A stretch of DNA of 64,000 bases from an uncultured Lachnospiraceae bacterium (GTDB taxonomy: Bacteria; Bacillota; Clostridia; Lachnospirales; Lachnospiraceae): positions 62,001-126,000 of the forward strand of contig CAJTOO010000009.1 in the NCBI GenBank assembly GCA_910577735.1, written 5' to 3'. Position numbers and translations under genes: made by a program. Shown piece by piece: positions 35,077-43,923 of this stretch (the stretch's first letter is position 1; each line of letters begins with the position of its first letter). Under the pieces are notes generated by a model. The model saw only the letters and a list, made by a program, of their open reading frames with translations, was not told where the DNA came from and did no database searches.

Positions 35077-35180
35077 GCAATGAGCAGTGTTAAAGCATAA
35101 GATGACAAATTGGCTGCTCGCAGACATATTTGTCAGATTGTGGTTTAATAGGGCGAATGCCCGGAAGCGAGGAAAACCTT
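35077..35180 (+). ncRNA. Candidate structured RNA element, copy 2
   Basis: The second copy of the element at 17525. Main hairpin: GACAAAT (35104-35110) with ATTTGTC (35128-35134), internal loop TGG/ACAT, inner stem CTG/CAG capped by CTCG (35117-35120). A GGGC-gaat-GCCC hairpin follows at 35151-35162, then AGG-aaaa-CCT. It fills the gap between the MBOAT stop and the SGNH-like start. The last small hairpin includes the only plausible ribosome binding site of the next gene. There is no perfect promoter of its own, so it is probably part of the MBOAT mRNA and could set expression of the second gene. Confidence 0.6.
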
Positions 35181-35185
35181 CACAT

Positions 35186-36238
35186 ATGGAACAAAAATTT
35201 ATCAAATCCTTTTTCATTAGAACTCTCATCCTGCTGGGCGCTCTGCTTGCGGCAGTGGTAATCTTTGATCCCTTTTACCACTATCACAAGCCGCTGCCCG
35301 GTCTGAAAGCAGTACTGACCGACAAGGAGTACCAATGCGTGGGAACCCTGCGCAACTTTGACTACAATGCGCTCATCGTGGGATCCTCTGTCTGTGAAAA
35401 TTATAACAATGGCTGGTTTGACGAAGGCTTTCACTGCCGGACCATTAAGGCAATCCGTTCCTACGGCGCCACAGCGGATCTCTGTTACCTGCTGGATATC
35501 GCTTATGAAGAACACGATCTGGATTATATTTTCTATAACATAGATCCTTCTTCCCTGTCCGCAGATACAACGCCCACCTATGAATCCACCGGCTGTCCCA
35601 TGTATTTGTATGACAAGAATCCCTTTAACGACTATCACTATGTGCTGAATAAAGATGTGCTGATGGAAAAACTTCCCTACATGCTGGCTTATTCCTTTAT
35701 TGGTCATTACGATGAGGGCGATTCTTATAACTGGGCACAATGGAAATATTTCGGAGCCGATCTGGCAACAGGACTCTATGGCCGCCTGCCCGTGATCAAG
35801 GAAATGCAGCCGGAAACTGCTAACGAAGAAACTTTGAAAGCCAATATTGCGCTTCTCACAAAACAAGTTGAGGCACACCCTAAGACAACGTTTAAATTTT
35901 TCTTCTCTCCCTATTCCATGCTCTGGTGGGACAATGTTTACAGAACAGGTGAGCGGGATGCTGTCATTTACAACGAAAAGCAGGCTATCAAGGCATTGCT
36001 TGCCTATGATAATGTGGAAATATACTTTTATCAGGACGACAAAGAAACCATTAACAATCTGGACAATTATATGGATATGATTCATTTTTCCAAAGATATT
36101 AACCGACAGATTTACGAAAAGCTGGCCCGCGGCGAAGGACAGCTCACTTTAGAGAATTACGAAAAACGCCTGGATGACATGTATGCTCTGTCAGAAGAGA
36201 TTGTGAAAACAGAGATTTTGAGATATTATGATAATTAG
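35186..36238 (+). CDS. SGNH/AlgX-like acetyltransferase partner
   Basis: About 350 residues from the ATG at 35186. An upstream in-frame ATG at 35087 is rejected because the extra 33 residues come from the conserved RNA element. An N-terminal TM anchor (IRTLILLGALLAAVVIFDPF) is followed by an extracytoplasmic SGNH-hydrolase-like domain: NALIVGSSVCENYN has the GxS nucleophile at Ser67 or Ser68, and DMIHFSKDINRQIYEKL near the end has the D-x-x-H catalytic pattern. It likely takes acyl groups from the MBOAT protein and places them on a surface polymer. The acceptor is unknown. Confidence 0.85.
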   Translation: MEQKFIKSFFIRTLILLGALLAAVVIFDPFYHYHKPLPGLKAVLTDKEYQCVGTLRNFDYNALIVGSSVCENYNNGWFDEGFHCRTIKAIRSYGATADLCYLLDIAYEEHDLDYIFYNIDPSSLSADTTPTYESTGCPMYLYDKNPFNDYHYVLNKDVLMEKLPYMLAYSFIGHYDEGDSYNWAQWKYFGADLATGLYGRLPVIKEMQPETANEETLKANIALLTKQVEAHPKTTFKFFFSPYSMLWWDNVYRTGERDAVIYNEKQAIKALLAYDNVEIYFYQDDKETINNLDNYMDMIHFSKDINRQIYEKLARGEGQLTLENYEKRLDDMYALSEEIVKTEILRYYDN

Positions 36239-36277
36239 AAATTTATTTGACAAAAGCAGAATAGAAATGAGGACATT

Positions 36278-37030
36278 ATGAAATTTATTTCCTGGAACGT
36301 AAACGGATTAAGAGCCTGTGCAGGCAAAGGTTTTTTGGACTTCTTTAAAGAAACGGATGCAGATATCTTCTGTCTGCAGGAGACCAAATTACAGGCGGGA
36401 CAGATTGACCTGGATTTGCCAGGCTACCATCAATATTGGAATTATGCAGAAAAAAAGGGATATTCCGGTACAGCTGTCTTTACCAAAGAAGAGCCCTTAC
36501 ATGTTTCCTATGGGATTGGGATTGAGGAGCATGACCATGAAGGACGTGTCATCACTTTAGAATATGCTGATTTTTATTTCATTACAGTTTACACGCCTAA
36601 TTCCCAGAATGAACTGGCGCGCCTGGACTATCGTATGAAATGGGAAGAAGACTTTTTAGCTTATCTGAAAAAATTAGAAGAGACCAAACCTGTCATCTTC
36701 TGCGGTGATTTAAATGTGGCCCATAAAGAAATTGACTTAAAGAATCCCAAATCCAATCACAAAAACGCCGGCTTTACAGACGAAGAACGGGGAAAATTCA
36801 CTGCTTTAATGGAAGCCGGATTTATAGATACTTTCCGTCACTTTTATCCGGATTTGGAAGGCGTATATTCCTGGTGGTCCTATCGTTTCAGTGCCAGGCA
36901 GAAGAATGCGGGATGGCGTATTGACTATTTCCTTACCTCTGCGTCTTTAAAAGACCGGTTACAAGATGCTGTCATCTATACAGATATTCTGGGATCCGAT
37001 CACTGTCCGGTGGGATTAATACTTAAATAA
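36278..37030 (+). CDS. xth: Exodeoxyribonuclease III / AP endonuclease
   Basis: A 250-residue DNA repair nuclease of the exonuclease III family that incises DNA at abasic sites. It starts MKFISWNVNGLRA. The metal-binding Glu35 is in CLQETKLQ, the catalytic Tyr/Asp/Asn segment is YTPNSQ and GDLNVAHKEIDL, and the catalytic His is in GSDHCPVGL at the end. Full length for the family. It lies 40 bp behind the SGNH-like gene on the same strand and is convergent with the MgtC-like gene 6 bp away. Confidence 0.96.
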   Translation: MKFISWNVNGLRACAGKGFLDFFKETDADIFCLQETKLQAGQIDLDLPGYHQYWNYAEKKGYSGTAVFTKEEPLHVSYGIGIEEHDHEGRVITLEYADFYFITVYTPNSQNELARLDYRMKWEEDFLAYLKKLEETKPVIFCGDLNVAHKEIDLKNPKSNHKNAGFTDEERGKFTALMEAGFIDTFRHFYPDLEGVYSWWSYRFSARQKNAGWRIDYFLTSASLKDRLQDAVIYTDILGSDHCPVGLILK

Positions 37031-37035
37031 TCTTC

Positions 37036-37713
37036 TTAAAGAAAATCTACTGATTCAACTTTATCTGATCTAGTAATAATTTCGTAAATCTCTGTATTCT
37101 CCATGCCTTTACCGGTATGGAGAATCAGATATGCCGAAATGCTGTCCCCAATCTTAGAAGTACTGATTTCCATAGAATCCACTGCAACGCCAGCTGCTTT
37201 CAAATCCTGAATAATGACATGAAGATACCGGCTCTCTTCCAGGTCAATGATCACATTACAATATCTGGAATTTCTGGTGGCAAAGCGCTCCACAAAGGGA
37301 AGAATATGCAGAGACAGCAGCATCACAAGTGTGATCAATACGCCTCCTTCCACAAATCCTATCCCTACAGCCAGTCCAATGGTAGCGCTGGCCCAGAGAG
37401 TCGCCGCAGTCGTAAGACCCCTGACACGGTGATTTGATATGATGATTGTTCCCACGCCCAGAAAGCCCACACCGCTGATCACCTGTGCCGCCAGACGGTT
37501 CATATTGGCAAGACCCGGAAAATGAACCTGAATATACTGCTCTGTCAACATCACTAAAGTGGCACCAAGACAAACTACAGTCATCGTTTTTGTACCCGCA
37601 CCGCGATGTTTCATCCCCCGGTCAAGACCGATGATACCGCCAAGAAACATGGATACCACCACCCGTATGATAAGATTCTCTACTGTCCATTCCGAAAAGT
37701 TACCGAATAGCAT
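37036..37713 (-). CDS. MgtC/SapB-family membrane protein
   Basis: A 225-residue protein. Residues of about 1-140 contain four to five TM helices with the family motifs (GGIIGLDRGMKHRGAGTKTM, SGVGFLGVGTIII, LTTAATLWASATIGLAVG). The C-terminal 80 residues form a small soluble ACT-like domain. Members are linked to Mg2+ homeostasis or acid/low-Mg2+ stress in some bacteria, but the molecular role of non-pathogen versions is unclear. It is transcribed alone. Confidence 0.9.
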   Translation of the reverse strand: MLFGNFSEWTVENLIIRVVVSMFLGGIIGLDRGMKHRGAGTKTMTVVCLGATLVMLTEQYIQVHFPGLANMNRLAAQVISGVGFLGVGTIIISNHRVRGLTTAATLWASATIGLAVGIGFVEGGVLITLVMLLSLHILPFVERFATRNSRYCNVIIDLEESRYLHVIIQDLKAAGVAVDSMEISTSKIGDSISAYLILHTGKGMENTEIYEIITRSDKVESVDFL

Positions 37714-37769
37714 TTCTGTCTCCCGTATATTCTGCAGTCAGATAATAACTGCTTGAAACCCCGCCCCGG

Positions 37770-38111
37770 TCACATGTCAAACATCTTTCTAAGTGGATTG
37801 ACGCCTTTTGCCTGTTCCATAATCATAGACTTCTGTTCCAAAAGATACGCCTCAAGCCTGGCCACTTCTTCTTCCGTAAATCCCTGTGATTTTTCAATCT
37901 TTGCATCAGGTACAATTCCTTCTGCCCAGGCCTTCCCGCGAAGAAAGGAAACCCTTACAAATGACTTTTCACCCTTATGAAGCATCCCTGTCACCAGCAT
38001 ATTCACATCTTCCGGAATCTGCGGCTGTGGACTTGACTCTTTTATCACGTTTTCCGGTTTCTCATCTTCTTTGATAATTATCTTTTTAAGAATTACTTTG
38101 CCGTCTTCCAT
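37770..38111 (-). CDS. Hypothetical acidic protein
   Basis: About 113 residues from the ATG at 38111 (MEDGKVILKKIIIKEDEKPE). This start has AAGGAAG about 6 nt upstream, unlike two in-frame ATGs further upstream. The C-terminal half is better conserved-looking: SFVRVSFLRGKAWAEGIVP, then a helical EEEVARLEAYLLEQKSMI and a tail ending NPLRKMFDM. No family was recognised and no TM helix is present. Confidence 0.65.
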   Translation of the reverse strand: MEDGKVILKKIIIKEDEKPENVIKESSPQPQIPEDVNMLVTGMLHKGEKSFVRVSFLRGKAWAEGIVPDAKIEKSQGFTEEEVARLEAYLLEQKSMIMEQAKGVNPLRKMFDM

Positions 38112-38227
38112 ATATACTTCCTTTTTCATTTCCTTTTGCTTACTACTATCATACACCGAACAAAACCATTTGTCATGCAAATAGCCGGGAACAATTTTAG
38201 CTCCTCTTTTTGTATTTTCTAATTTAA

Positions 38228-38734
38228 CTACAATCTACTCACATCCGCCCCTTCCAGAGAAAGAAGGTGTTTCTTGATATCCAGTCCTCCCGCATATCCA
38301 GTCAAACTTCCGTCAGAACCCACCACGCGGTGACAAGGTATGATGACAGAAATGGAATTATGGCCCACCGCACCGCCTACAGCCTGGGCAGACATATGAG
38401 CAAGACCTTTCTCTTCCGCAATTTTTGCTGCCAGTTCCTTATAAGTCACCGTCTGTCCATATGGAATCTGTTGTAATAACTTCCAGACACTGATCCGGAA
38501 AGAGGAACCAATCAGATGAACAGAGGGCATGAAATCCGGTTTCTGTCCGGAGAAATAGATATCCAGCCACCTTTTTGATGTTTCAAATATTGGCAAATCT
38601 TTTTCTTCATGTTCTGCATCTAACTTATCGGCATAATATTTTTGACCATAAAACCAAAGTCCCGTCAGACCAATTTCGTCAGCAGCAAGAAGTATATTTC
38701 CTACAGGGGACTGATAAACAGACGTATATTGCAT
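38228..38734 (-). CDS. ogt: Methylated-DNA--protein-cysteine methyltransferase
   Basis: A 168-residue suicide DNA repair enzyme that moves alkyl groups from O6-methylguanine (and O4-methylthymine) onto Cys134 of the IPCHRVVG signature. The preceding VGGAVGHNSISV and the helix-turn-helix (YGQTVTYKELAAKIAEEKG) are typical. There is no Ada-type N-terminal domain. GGAGG lies upstream of the ATG. It stands alone. Confidence 0.95.
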   Translation of the reverse strand: MQYTSVYQSPVGNILLAADEIGLTGLWFYGQKYYADKLDAEHEEKDLPIFETSKRWLDIYFSGQKPDFMPSVHLIGSSFRISVWKLLQQIPYGQTVTYKELAAKIAEEKGLAHMSAQAVGGAVGHNSISVIIPCHRVVGSDGSLTGYAGGLDIKKHLLSLEGADVSRL

Positions 38735-38976
38735 GACATTCCTCCATATCTATAACTCACATTGTGTTCTTTCCTTTTACCTTTCAAACCATTCTATCCC
38801 TGTTCTAAATTCATACTGATTATTTAAAAGGAGATCAATCTCTGGCTTTATACACAGATTTTGTATTAAACGCATTATAACATGTCAGAGTATAAATGAA
38901 AATCCGGGTAATTTTCTTCTATCATGACTCAATATTGCTTTGGAACAAAAATTTATCGAATATCAATAAATATTTG
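38735..38976. other. AT-rich spacer before the DUF2975 cluster
   Basis: The non-coding interval 38735-39069 contains the cluster promoter at 38977-39005. Its first 240 bp are AT-rich and hold no convincing frame, hairpin or repeat. Confidence 0.4.
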
Positions 38977-39005
38977 TTGACATTCGTTTTTAGGCGTGCT
39001 ATTTT
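38977..39005 (+). promoter_or_regulatory. Promoter of the DUF2975/XRE/DUF4173 cluster
   Basis: A perfect TTGACA (38977-38982) and TATTTT (39000-39005) with a 17-bp spacer, 65 bp before the first start codon. Confidence 0.7.
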
Positions 39006-39069
39006 AAAATTACAGTAAAATAAAATCTCTGAACATACATTGATTGAATAACAGAAAGGACATATCAAA

Positions 39070-39516
39070 ATGAAAGACAAACTGACCATCTTTACGAAAT
39101 ATCTGTTAGACTTCATGTTTTACGCCGGAATCATTGTAACTGCCACACTTCCGTTAAGTATTCATTTCTATGGACTCTACAACAGCTATTTTGAAAATAA
39201 CTTTTATTCTCTGTTTGTTATTCTTTTATTATCCGGCATTTTTGCCGTGCTTATTTTACAACAGCTTCGGAAAATGTTCAGTTCCGTCTTAAATGATGAT
39301 TGCTTTATCCGGGAAAACGTGGTAAGTCTGCAAAAGATGAGCATCTACAGTTTCTTTATCGCTGTGATCACAGCATGCCGCCTGTTTATCTACCTGACTC
39401 CGGCAGTATTGATTGTTATTCTGGTGTTTGTGATTGCCGGGCTTTTCAGCAAGGTACTTGCCCAGGTATTTGACAAGGCCATTACTTACAAACTGGAAAA
39501 CGATCTGACCATATAA
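39070..39516 (+). CDS. DUF2975-type membrane protein
   Basis: A 148-residue protein with four TM helices (about 13-33, 46-66, 92-115, 117-140) and a loop containing the short polar segment SSVLNDDCFIRENV, a hallmark of the DUF2975 family. Function is unknown. Family members are nearly always followed by a small XRE regulator, as here (42 bp downstream). GAAAGGA lies upstream of the ATG. Confidence 0.85.
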   Translation: MKDKLTIFTKYLLDFMFYAGIIVTATLPLSIHFYGLYNSYFENNFYSLFVILLLSGIFAVLILQQLRKMFSSVLNDDCFIRENVVSLQKMSIYSFFIAVITACRLFIYLTPAVLIVILVFVIAGLFSKVLAQVFDKAITYKLENDLTI

Positions 39517-39558
39517 ATACGAACTTCAAATGATAGAAACAAAGGAGCAAACACTGAT

Positions 39559-39819
39559 ATGGCAATTATCATTAATCTGGACGTCATGATGGCAATGCGC
39601 AAGAAAGGGCTTACCGAACTGGCTGGTGATATCGACATCACCCTTGCAAATCTGTCCATCCTTAAAAATAATAAAGCCAAGGCAATTCGTCTCTCCACCT
39701 TAAATGAAATCTGCAAAGCGTTGAACTGTCAGCCAGGAGATATTCTGGAATATGTGGAAGATACAAAAGACGAAGAAAACAAAGAAGAATCTGACGATAT
39801 GAAAAAGAAAGGAGATTAA
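39559..39819 (+). CDS. Small XRE-family regulator (YozG-like)
   Basis: An 86-residue protein: a compact HTH (MAMRKKGLTELAGDIDITLA, then KALNCQPGDILEYV) followed by an acidic, charged tail of about 20 residues. This matches the Cro/C1-type regulators paired with DUF2975 genes. It likely controls its own cluster; this is inferred from linkage. The downstream gene starts 3 bp after its stop. Confidence 0.9.
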   Translation: MAIIINLDVMMAMRKKGLTELAGDIDITLANLSILKNNKAKAIRLSTLNEICKALNCQPGDILEYVEDTKDEENKEESDDMKKKGD

Positions 39820-39822
39820 ATC

Positions 39823-41439
39823 ATGGAACAAACCAATCATTTTCAAGCAATGAATCAACCTCAAACAAATCCTCAGGCTGCGGCTCAGCTTTACCCCAAC
39901 CAAATTTATCAGGCTGCACCAATGTCTTCAACCAAAGAAAATACGGATAACATTTACACCAGGAACATGAAAAAGAATTTTCCATTCTTTGGTCTTAGCA
40001 GTTTTTTCTATGCCATATTTTATACTTTCTGTCTTTATAGAAATGCCTCCGGTATTACCTACCCTTTTTTCGTCGCCGGAACCCTTTGCTATTTCTTCTT
40101 CTCTATGTCAAAGTTAGGGGTTCCATACAAAAAAGACAGCATTTTTTATATCATTAGTATACTGCTGTTGGGCATTTCCAACTGTATGACCGGTTCTCCA
40201 CAGATACTCTTAATTAATAAGTTAGGCATCTTCCTGCTTTCTTTTATTCTGATATTGCATACAGTATACAATGACAATACATGGAATCTGCCAAAATACG
40301 TTACTGCTATTTGCCAGACGATAGGTACCTGTTTTATTTGTCTGTTACGTCCCTTTGGCGACATGATTTCTTATTTTGATGCCCAAAAACAGCAAAAAAC
40401 AGGTAAAAAGAGCTATTTTCTACCTGTATGCATCGGTATTGCTATTGCAATTCCTCTCTTATTTGTAATGATACTGTTACTTACCAGTGCTGATATTGTC
40501 TTTGCAAATATGTTTCAACGTTTTTTTGAGGCCATTAATATATGGCAAGTTACGTGTATCCTGTTTCTTATCACTGCAGTCTTCTTTAGTTCCTATACAA
40601 TCTTCGCAGCACTTGGAAAGAAAAATGTGACGGAAGAAGTGACAGACAAAAGAATTTTTGATCCCATTATTGCCATTGTTGTAACAGCAGCGCTTTCAGT
40701 ACTTTACCTCATGTTCAGCATCATTCAGATTATTTATCTCTTTATTGGTAATATGCAGCTTCCGGCTGGTTATACTTATGCAAGTTATGCCAGAGAAGGA
40801 TTTTTCCAACTGCTTACTGTCTGTATTTTAAATTTGCTGTTGGTATTAATTTGCCTATACTTATTCAGAGATAATATGGTATTAAAAATTGTTCTAACCA
40901 TCATCAGCGGATGCACCTATATTATGATACTGTCCAGCGCTTTGAGAATGCTCATGTACATTGACAGATATCACCTGACCTTCAAAAGAATACAAGTATT
41001 ATGGACATTGGCCGTTATCTTTCTTCTGATGACCGGCGTCACAATTTTTATCTACCATAAGAAGTTTCCTCTCTTTGCCTATGGCATGGCAGTAGTCACT
41101 GTATTTTATATTGCTTTATCATTCTCTCATCCCGACTACTGGATTGCCCGTTATAACCTGACTCATGAAGCATATACAGAAAGCGGAAGAAGATATCTGG
41201 CAGGCCTTTCAAGCGATGCTGCCCCAGCCATACTAAATCCGCAGATCAATCCTGATATCACAGATATACGGACAACACTTTTTCTTTATAACTCATCAGA
41301 TTATACAGAATATAAAACACAATACAATCTGTTTTGGACAATTGACTATTATAACCGCATGGAATATCATGCAGACAATATGCACTTAAGAAACTTTAAT
41401 TTCTCTCATTATCAAGCTCAAAATTATCTGCTTGACTAA
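39823..41439 (+). CDS. DUF4153/DUF4173-type polytopic membrane protein
   Basis: A 538-residue protein with an N-terminal Gln/Asn/Pro-rich soluble stretch of about 45 residues, about 12 TM helices, and a C-terminal soluble region. The C-terminal part has a conserved-looking HPDYWIARYNL and YLAGLSSDAAPAI. This arrangement fits the DUF4153/DUF4173 family of unknown function. It is translated directly after the small XRE regulator, so the three genes form one unit. Its stop overlaps the convergent MATE gene by 4 bp. Confidence 0.8.
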   Translation: MEQTNHFQAMNQPQTNPQAAAQLYPNQIYQAAPMSSTKENTDNIYTRNMKKNFPFFGLSSFFYAIFYTFCLYRNASGITYPFFVAGTLCYFFFSMSKLGVPYKKDSIFYIISILLLGISNCMTGSPQILLINKLGIFLLSFILILHTVYNDNTWNLPKYVTAICQTIGTCFICLLRPFGDMISYFDAQKQQKTGKKSYFLPVCIGIAIAIPLLFVMILLLTSADIVFANMFQRFFEAINIWQVTCILFLITAVFFSSYTIFAALGKKNVTEEVTDKRIFDPIIAIVVTAALSVLYLMFSIIQIIYLFIGNMQLPAGYTYASYAREGFFQLLTVCILNLLLVLICLYLFRDNMVLKIVLTIISGCTYIMILSSALRMLMYIDRYHLTFKRIQVLWTLAVIFLLMTGVTIFIYHKKFPLFAYGMAVVTVFYIALSFSHPDYWIARYNLTHEAYTESGRRYLAGLSSDAAPAILNPQINPDITDIRTTLFLYNSSDYTEYKTQYNLFWTIDYYNRMEYHADNMHLRNFNFSHYQAQNYLLD

Positions 41440-42806
41440 CCTTGCGGGACGTTTACATCGTCCCGCTTCATTTCTCTGATCACACTCACTCCTAATGGCA
41501 CAGACACTGTCAGAGCAAAAATATCCGATATTGCCTGACAGATTTCCACACCCGTAAGTCCCCAGAAATACGGCAGAATTGCAATTAACGGCAGGAAAAA
41601 AATTCCCTGTCTCGCGGAAGCCACTATAGATGCCTTCAAACCTTTTCCGATAGACTGTAACATCATATTACACATGATAATCCAGGAACTTAAAGGCAAT
41701 GCCACAATAGAATATCGAAGTGCTGCCGTCCCCACGCGTATCACGTCAACATCACCTTTTCTGAAGATTGTCACCAACTGAGGAGCAAAGATAAAAACAA
41801 GCACGGCAACGCCGGTAAGACAGAAAAATGCTACCTTTACGCAGAAAAAGAATGCGTCAAGAACCCTCTTATATTTCTTAGCTCCATAATTAAATCCGCA
41901 TACTGGCTGAAATCCCTGTCCAAAACCAATCAAAGCAGAGTTTACGAACATCATAATACGAGATACAATCGACATACCCGCTATTGCTGCATCACCATAC
42001 ACACCCGCTGCATGATTCAGACAGATAGTAGCAACACTGGCAAGACCCTGTCGAAACAGCGAAGGAATACCGCCCCTGATTACTTCTTTATAAAAATGCA
42101 GGTTAGGTTTAAAATTCTGCAGACTAATCTGAATATTACCGCCTCTTCTGATCATAATCAGCAGAAAAATAAAACTTAAATACTGACTGATCGTTGTAGC
42201 CAATGCCGCTCCTACAATTCCCATTTCAAAGCCAAAAATCAGAACAGGATCCAGAACAATATTAATAACTGCACCCGACACGATACCAATCATCGCATAA
42301 AAAGCGCTTCCCTGAAAACGCATCTGATTATTAAGTACCAAAGACGCCGTCATTGCTGGAGCACCAATGAGAATGATTCTCAAATAAGCAACCGTATAAG
42401 GCTGAATCGTTCTGGTAGAACCTAAAGCATAGGAAAGCGGCTCTATAAAGAGCAAACAGCCAATCATAATAATAAGACCGGCCAAAAATGATGTAAAAAA
42501 TCCCACAGCCGACATTTTCTGAGCTTCTTCTATTTCACCGGCACCTAGTTTTCTGGAAATATAATTTCCAGACCCATGCCCAAATAAAAATCCTACAGCC
42601 TGTATGATCGCCATAAGAGAAAAAACAACTCCCACAGCTGCGGTAGACTGTGTATTAATTTTTCCCACAAAAAAAGTGTCAGCCATATTATAAAAAGAAG
42701 TTACTAACATACTTAAAATCGTAGGAACTGCCAGTCTGCATACCAGCTTTTTCACTGGCTCTTCCAACATATAATTTCTTTTTTCTTCTGCACTCTTAAA
42801 TTCCAT
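41436..42806 (-). CDS. MATE-family efflux transporter
   Basis: A 456-residue multidrug/toxin extrusion family protein with 12 TM helices in two related halves. It starts with PVKKLVCRLAVPTILSMLV, and has YNMADTFFVGKINTQSTAAV in the first half and QPVCGFNYGAKKYKRV in the second, both family motifs. It would export cationic or other small compounds using a Na+ or H+ gradient. Substrate is unknown. It is monocistronic. Confidence 0.94.
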   Translation of the reverse strand: MEFKSAEEKRNYMLEEPVKKLVCRLAVPTILSMLVTSFYNMADTFFVGKINTQSTAAVGVVFSLMAIIQAVGFLFGHGSGNYISRKLGAGEIEEAQKMSAVGFFTSFLAGLIIMIGCLLFIEPLSYALGSTRTIQPYTVAYLRIILIGAPAMTASLVLNNQMRFQGSAFYAMIGIVSGAVINIVLDPVLIFGFEMGIVGAALATTISQYLSFIFLLIMIRRGGNIQISLQNFKPNLHFYKEVIRGGIPSLFRQGLASVATICLNHAAGVYGDAAIAGMSIVSRIMMFVNSALIGFGQGFQPVCGFNYGAKKYKRVLDAFFFCVKVAFFCLTGVAVLVFIFAPQLVTIFRKGDVDVIRVGTAALRYSIVALPLSSWIIMCNMMLQSIGKGLKASIVASARQGIFFLPLIAILPYFWGLTGVEICQAISDIFALTVSVPLGVSVIREMKRDDVNVPQG

Positions 42807-43230
42807 GGAATCTTCTTGCCTTTCTTTTATGAAACTGATATTCCAATATAATAATTATCTTACTTATTCTAGTTCTTCTATTTTTAATTTGCAAGTTTTA
42901 TGTACCTGAATATATTCAACATCGTAATAGTTTAGTCTTTGGCTTCGCTGTTACTCTCCATTCTTATTATATTTTTTAAATAATATGATTATGTAGATTA
43001 TCCATTGCATAATTCAAAATAAAGATAATCAATCCCTTTAGATAAGTAAGATACACCCATGCAGGAAGCAATCGTCCGATATTAACAGGAATAGAATTTC
43101 AAAATATTCATATACTATTTTCATTAACTGCCAATAGATACAGAAAACAATTTTATAAAAATAACTATTTTACATTTTATTTACAAACAAAAATTACTAT
43201 GAATCAATAAAGAAGGATGAGGAATACTCT
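42807..43230. other. Divergent AT-rich spacer
   Basis: 424 bp between the MATE start and the flavin reductase-rubredoxin start. It is AT-rich and must hold both promoters. I see no reliable promoter pair, RNA structure or coding frame in it. Confidence 0.4.
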
Positions 43231-43833
43231 ATGAACCCAAAAGCACTATTTCAAATATCTTATGGACTGTATATCGCAGCATCTAAATTTGATAAGAAAA
43301 TGAATGGATGTGTCGTCAATACTGTAATGCAAATCACTGATAGTCCAAAGCAGATAGCTGTTGCCATCAACAAGGAAAATTTAACCTGCGAGATTATTCA
43401 GAAATCAAGAATGATTTCCCTCTCCGTACTTTCTGAGACTGCACCTTTCTCTCTTTTTCAGCATTTTGGGTTTCAGAGTGGCCGTAAAATAGATAAATTT
43501 GTCAATTATCCCTTTACCTTAACCAAACAGGAATTACCTTATCTGACCAAACATACCAGTGCTTTTATCGACTGTAAAGTCACAAATACAATCGATCTGG
43601 AAACTCATTTACTTTTTATTGCAACGATAAATGATTGCGAAATTATTTCTGGTGAAAAAGCAATGACCTACTCTTTTTATCATGAATTTGTTAAACCTCA
43701 GCCTTCTGTTTCTTCTGCCAAGGGATGGCGTTGTAATGTATGCGGCTATATTTATGAAGGTGAAGAACTTCCCCCTGATTTTATATGCCCCTGGTGTAAA
43801 CACGGTGTAGAAGATTTTGAAAAAATTATATGA
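43231..43833 (+). CDS. Flavin reductase-rubredoxin fusion (high-molecular-weight rubredoxin type)
   Basis: A 200-residue redox protein. Residues of about 1-155 form a flavin-reductase-like FMN-binding domain (SYGLYIAASKFDKKMNGCVVN is the start of the fold). Residues 165-200 are a short-type rubredoxin with Cys168, Cys171, Cys186 and Cys189 binding one iron. This matches the Hrb proteins of clostridia and acetogens, which pass electrons from NAD(P)H to flavodiiron proteins for O2 or NO reduction. No flavodiiron gene is adjacent. GAGG lies about 9 nt upstream, and a strong terminator follows. Confidence 0.92.
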   Translation: MNPKALFQISYGLYIAASKFDKKMNGCVVNTVMQITDSPKQIAVAINKENLTCEIIQKSRMISLSVLSETAPFSLFQHFGFQSGRKIDKFVNYPFTLTKQELPYLTKHTSAFIDCKVTNTIDLETHLLFIATINDCEIISGEKAMTYSFYHEFVKPQPSVSSAKGWRCNVCGYIYEGEELPPDFICPWCKHGVEDFEKII

Positions 43834-43850
43834 TGTTAATTGAGACAGCA

Positions 43851-43877
43851 TGGGGATTGACGAAAAGTCAATCCCCA
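43851..43877 (+). terminator. Terminator after the flavin reductase-rubredoxin gene
   Basis: A perfect 11-bp stem TGGGGATTGAC / GTCAATCCCCA with a GAAAA loop. It is followed by an AT-rich tail. Confidence 0.8.
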
Positions 43878-43923
43878 TATACTTTGCTTATCTCTTCCTT
43901 CGCTTCTTCCTCTTGTTTTGAAT

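Noticed and set aside
35087..35185. N-terminal extension of the SGNH-like protein
   Set aside because: The extra 33 residues come from the RNA element and the hydrophobic anchor starts after the ATG at 35186.
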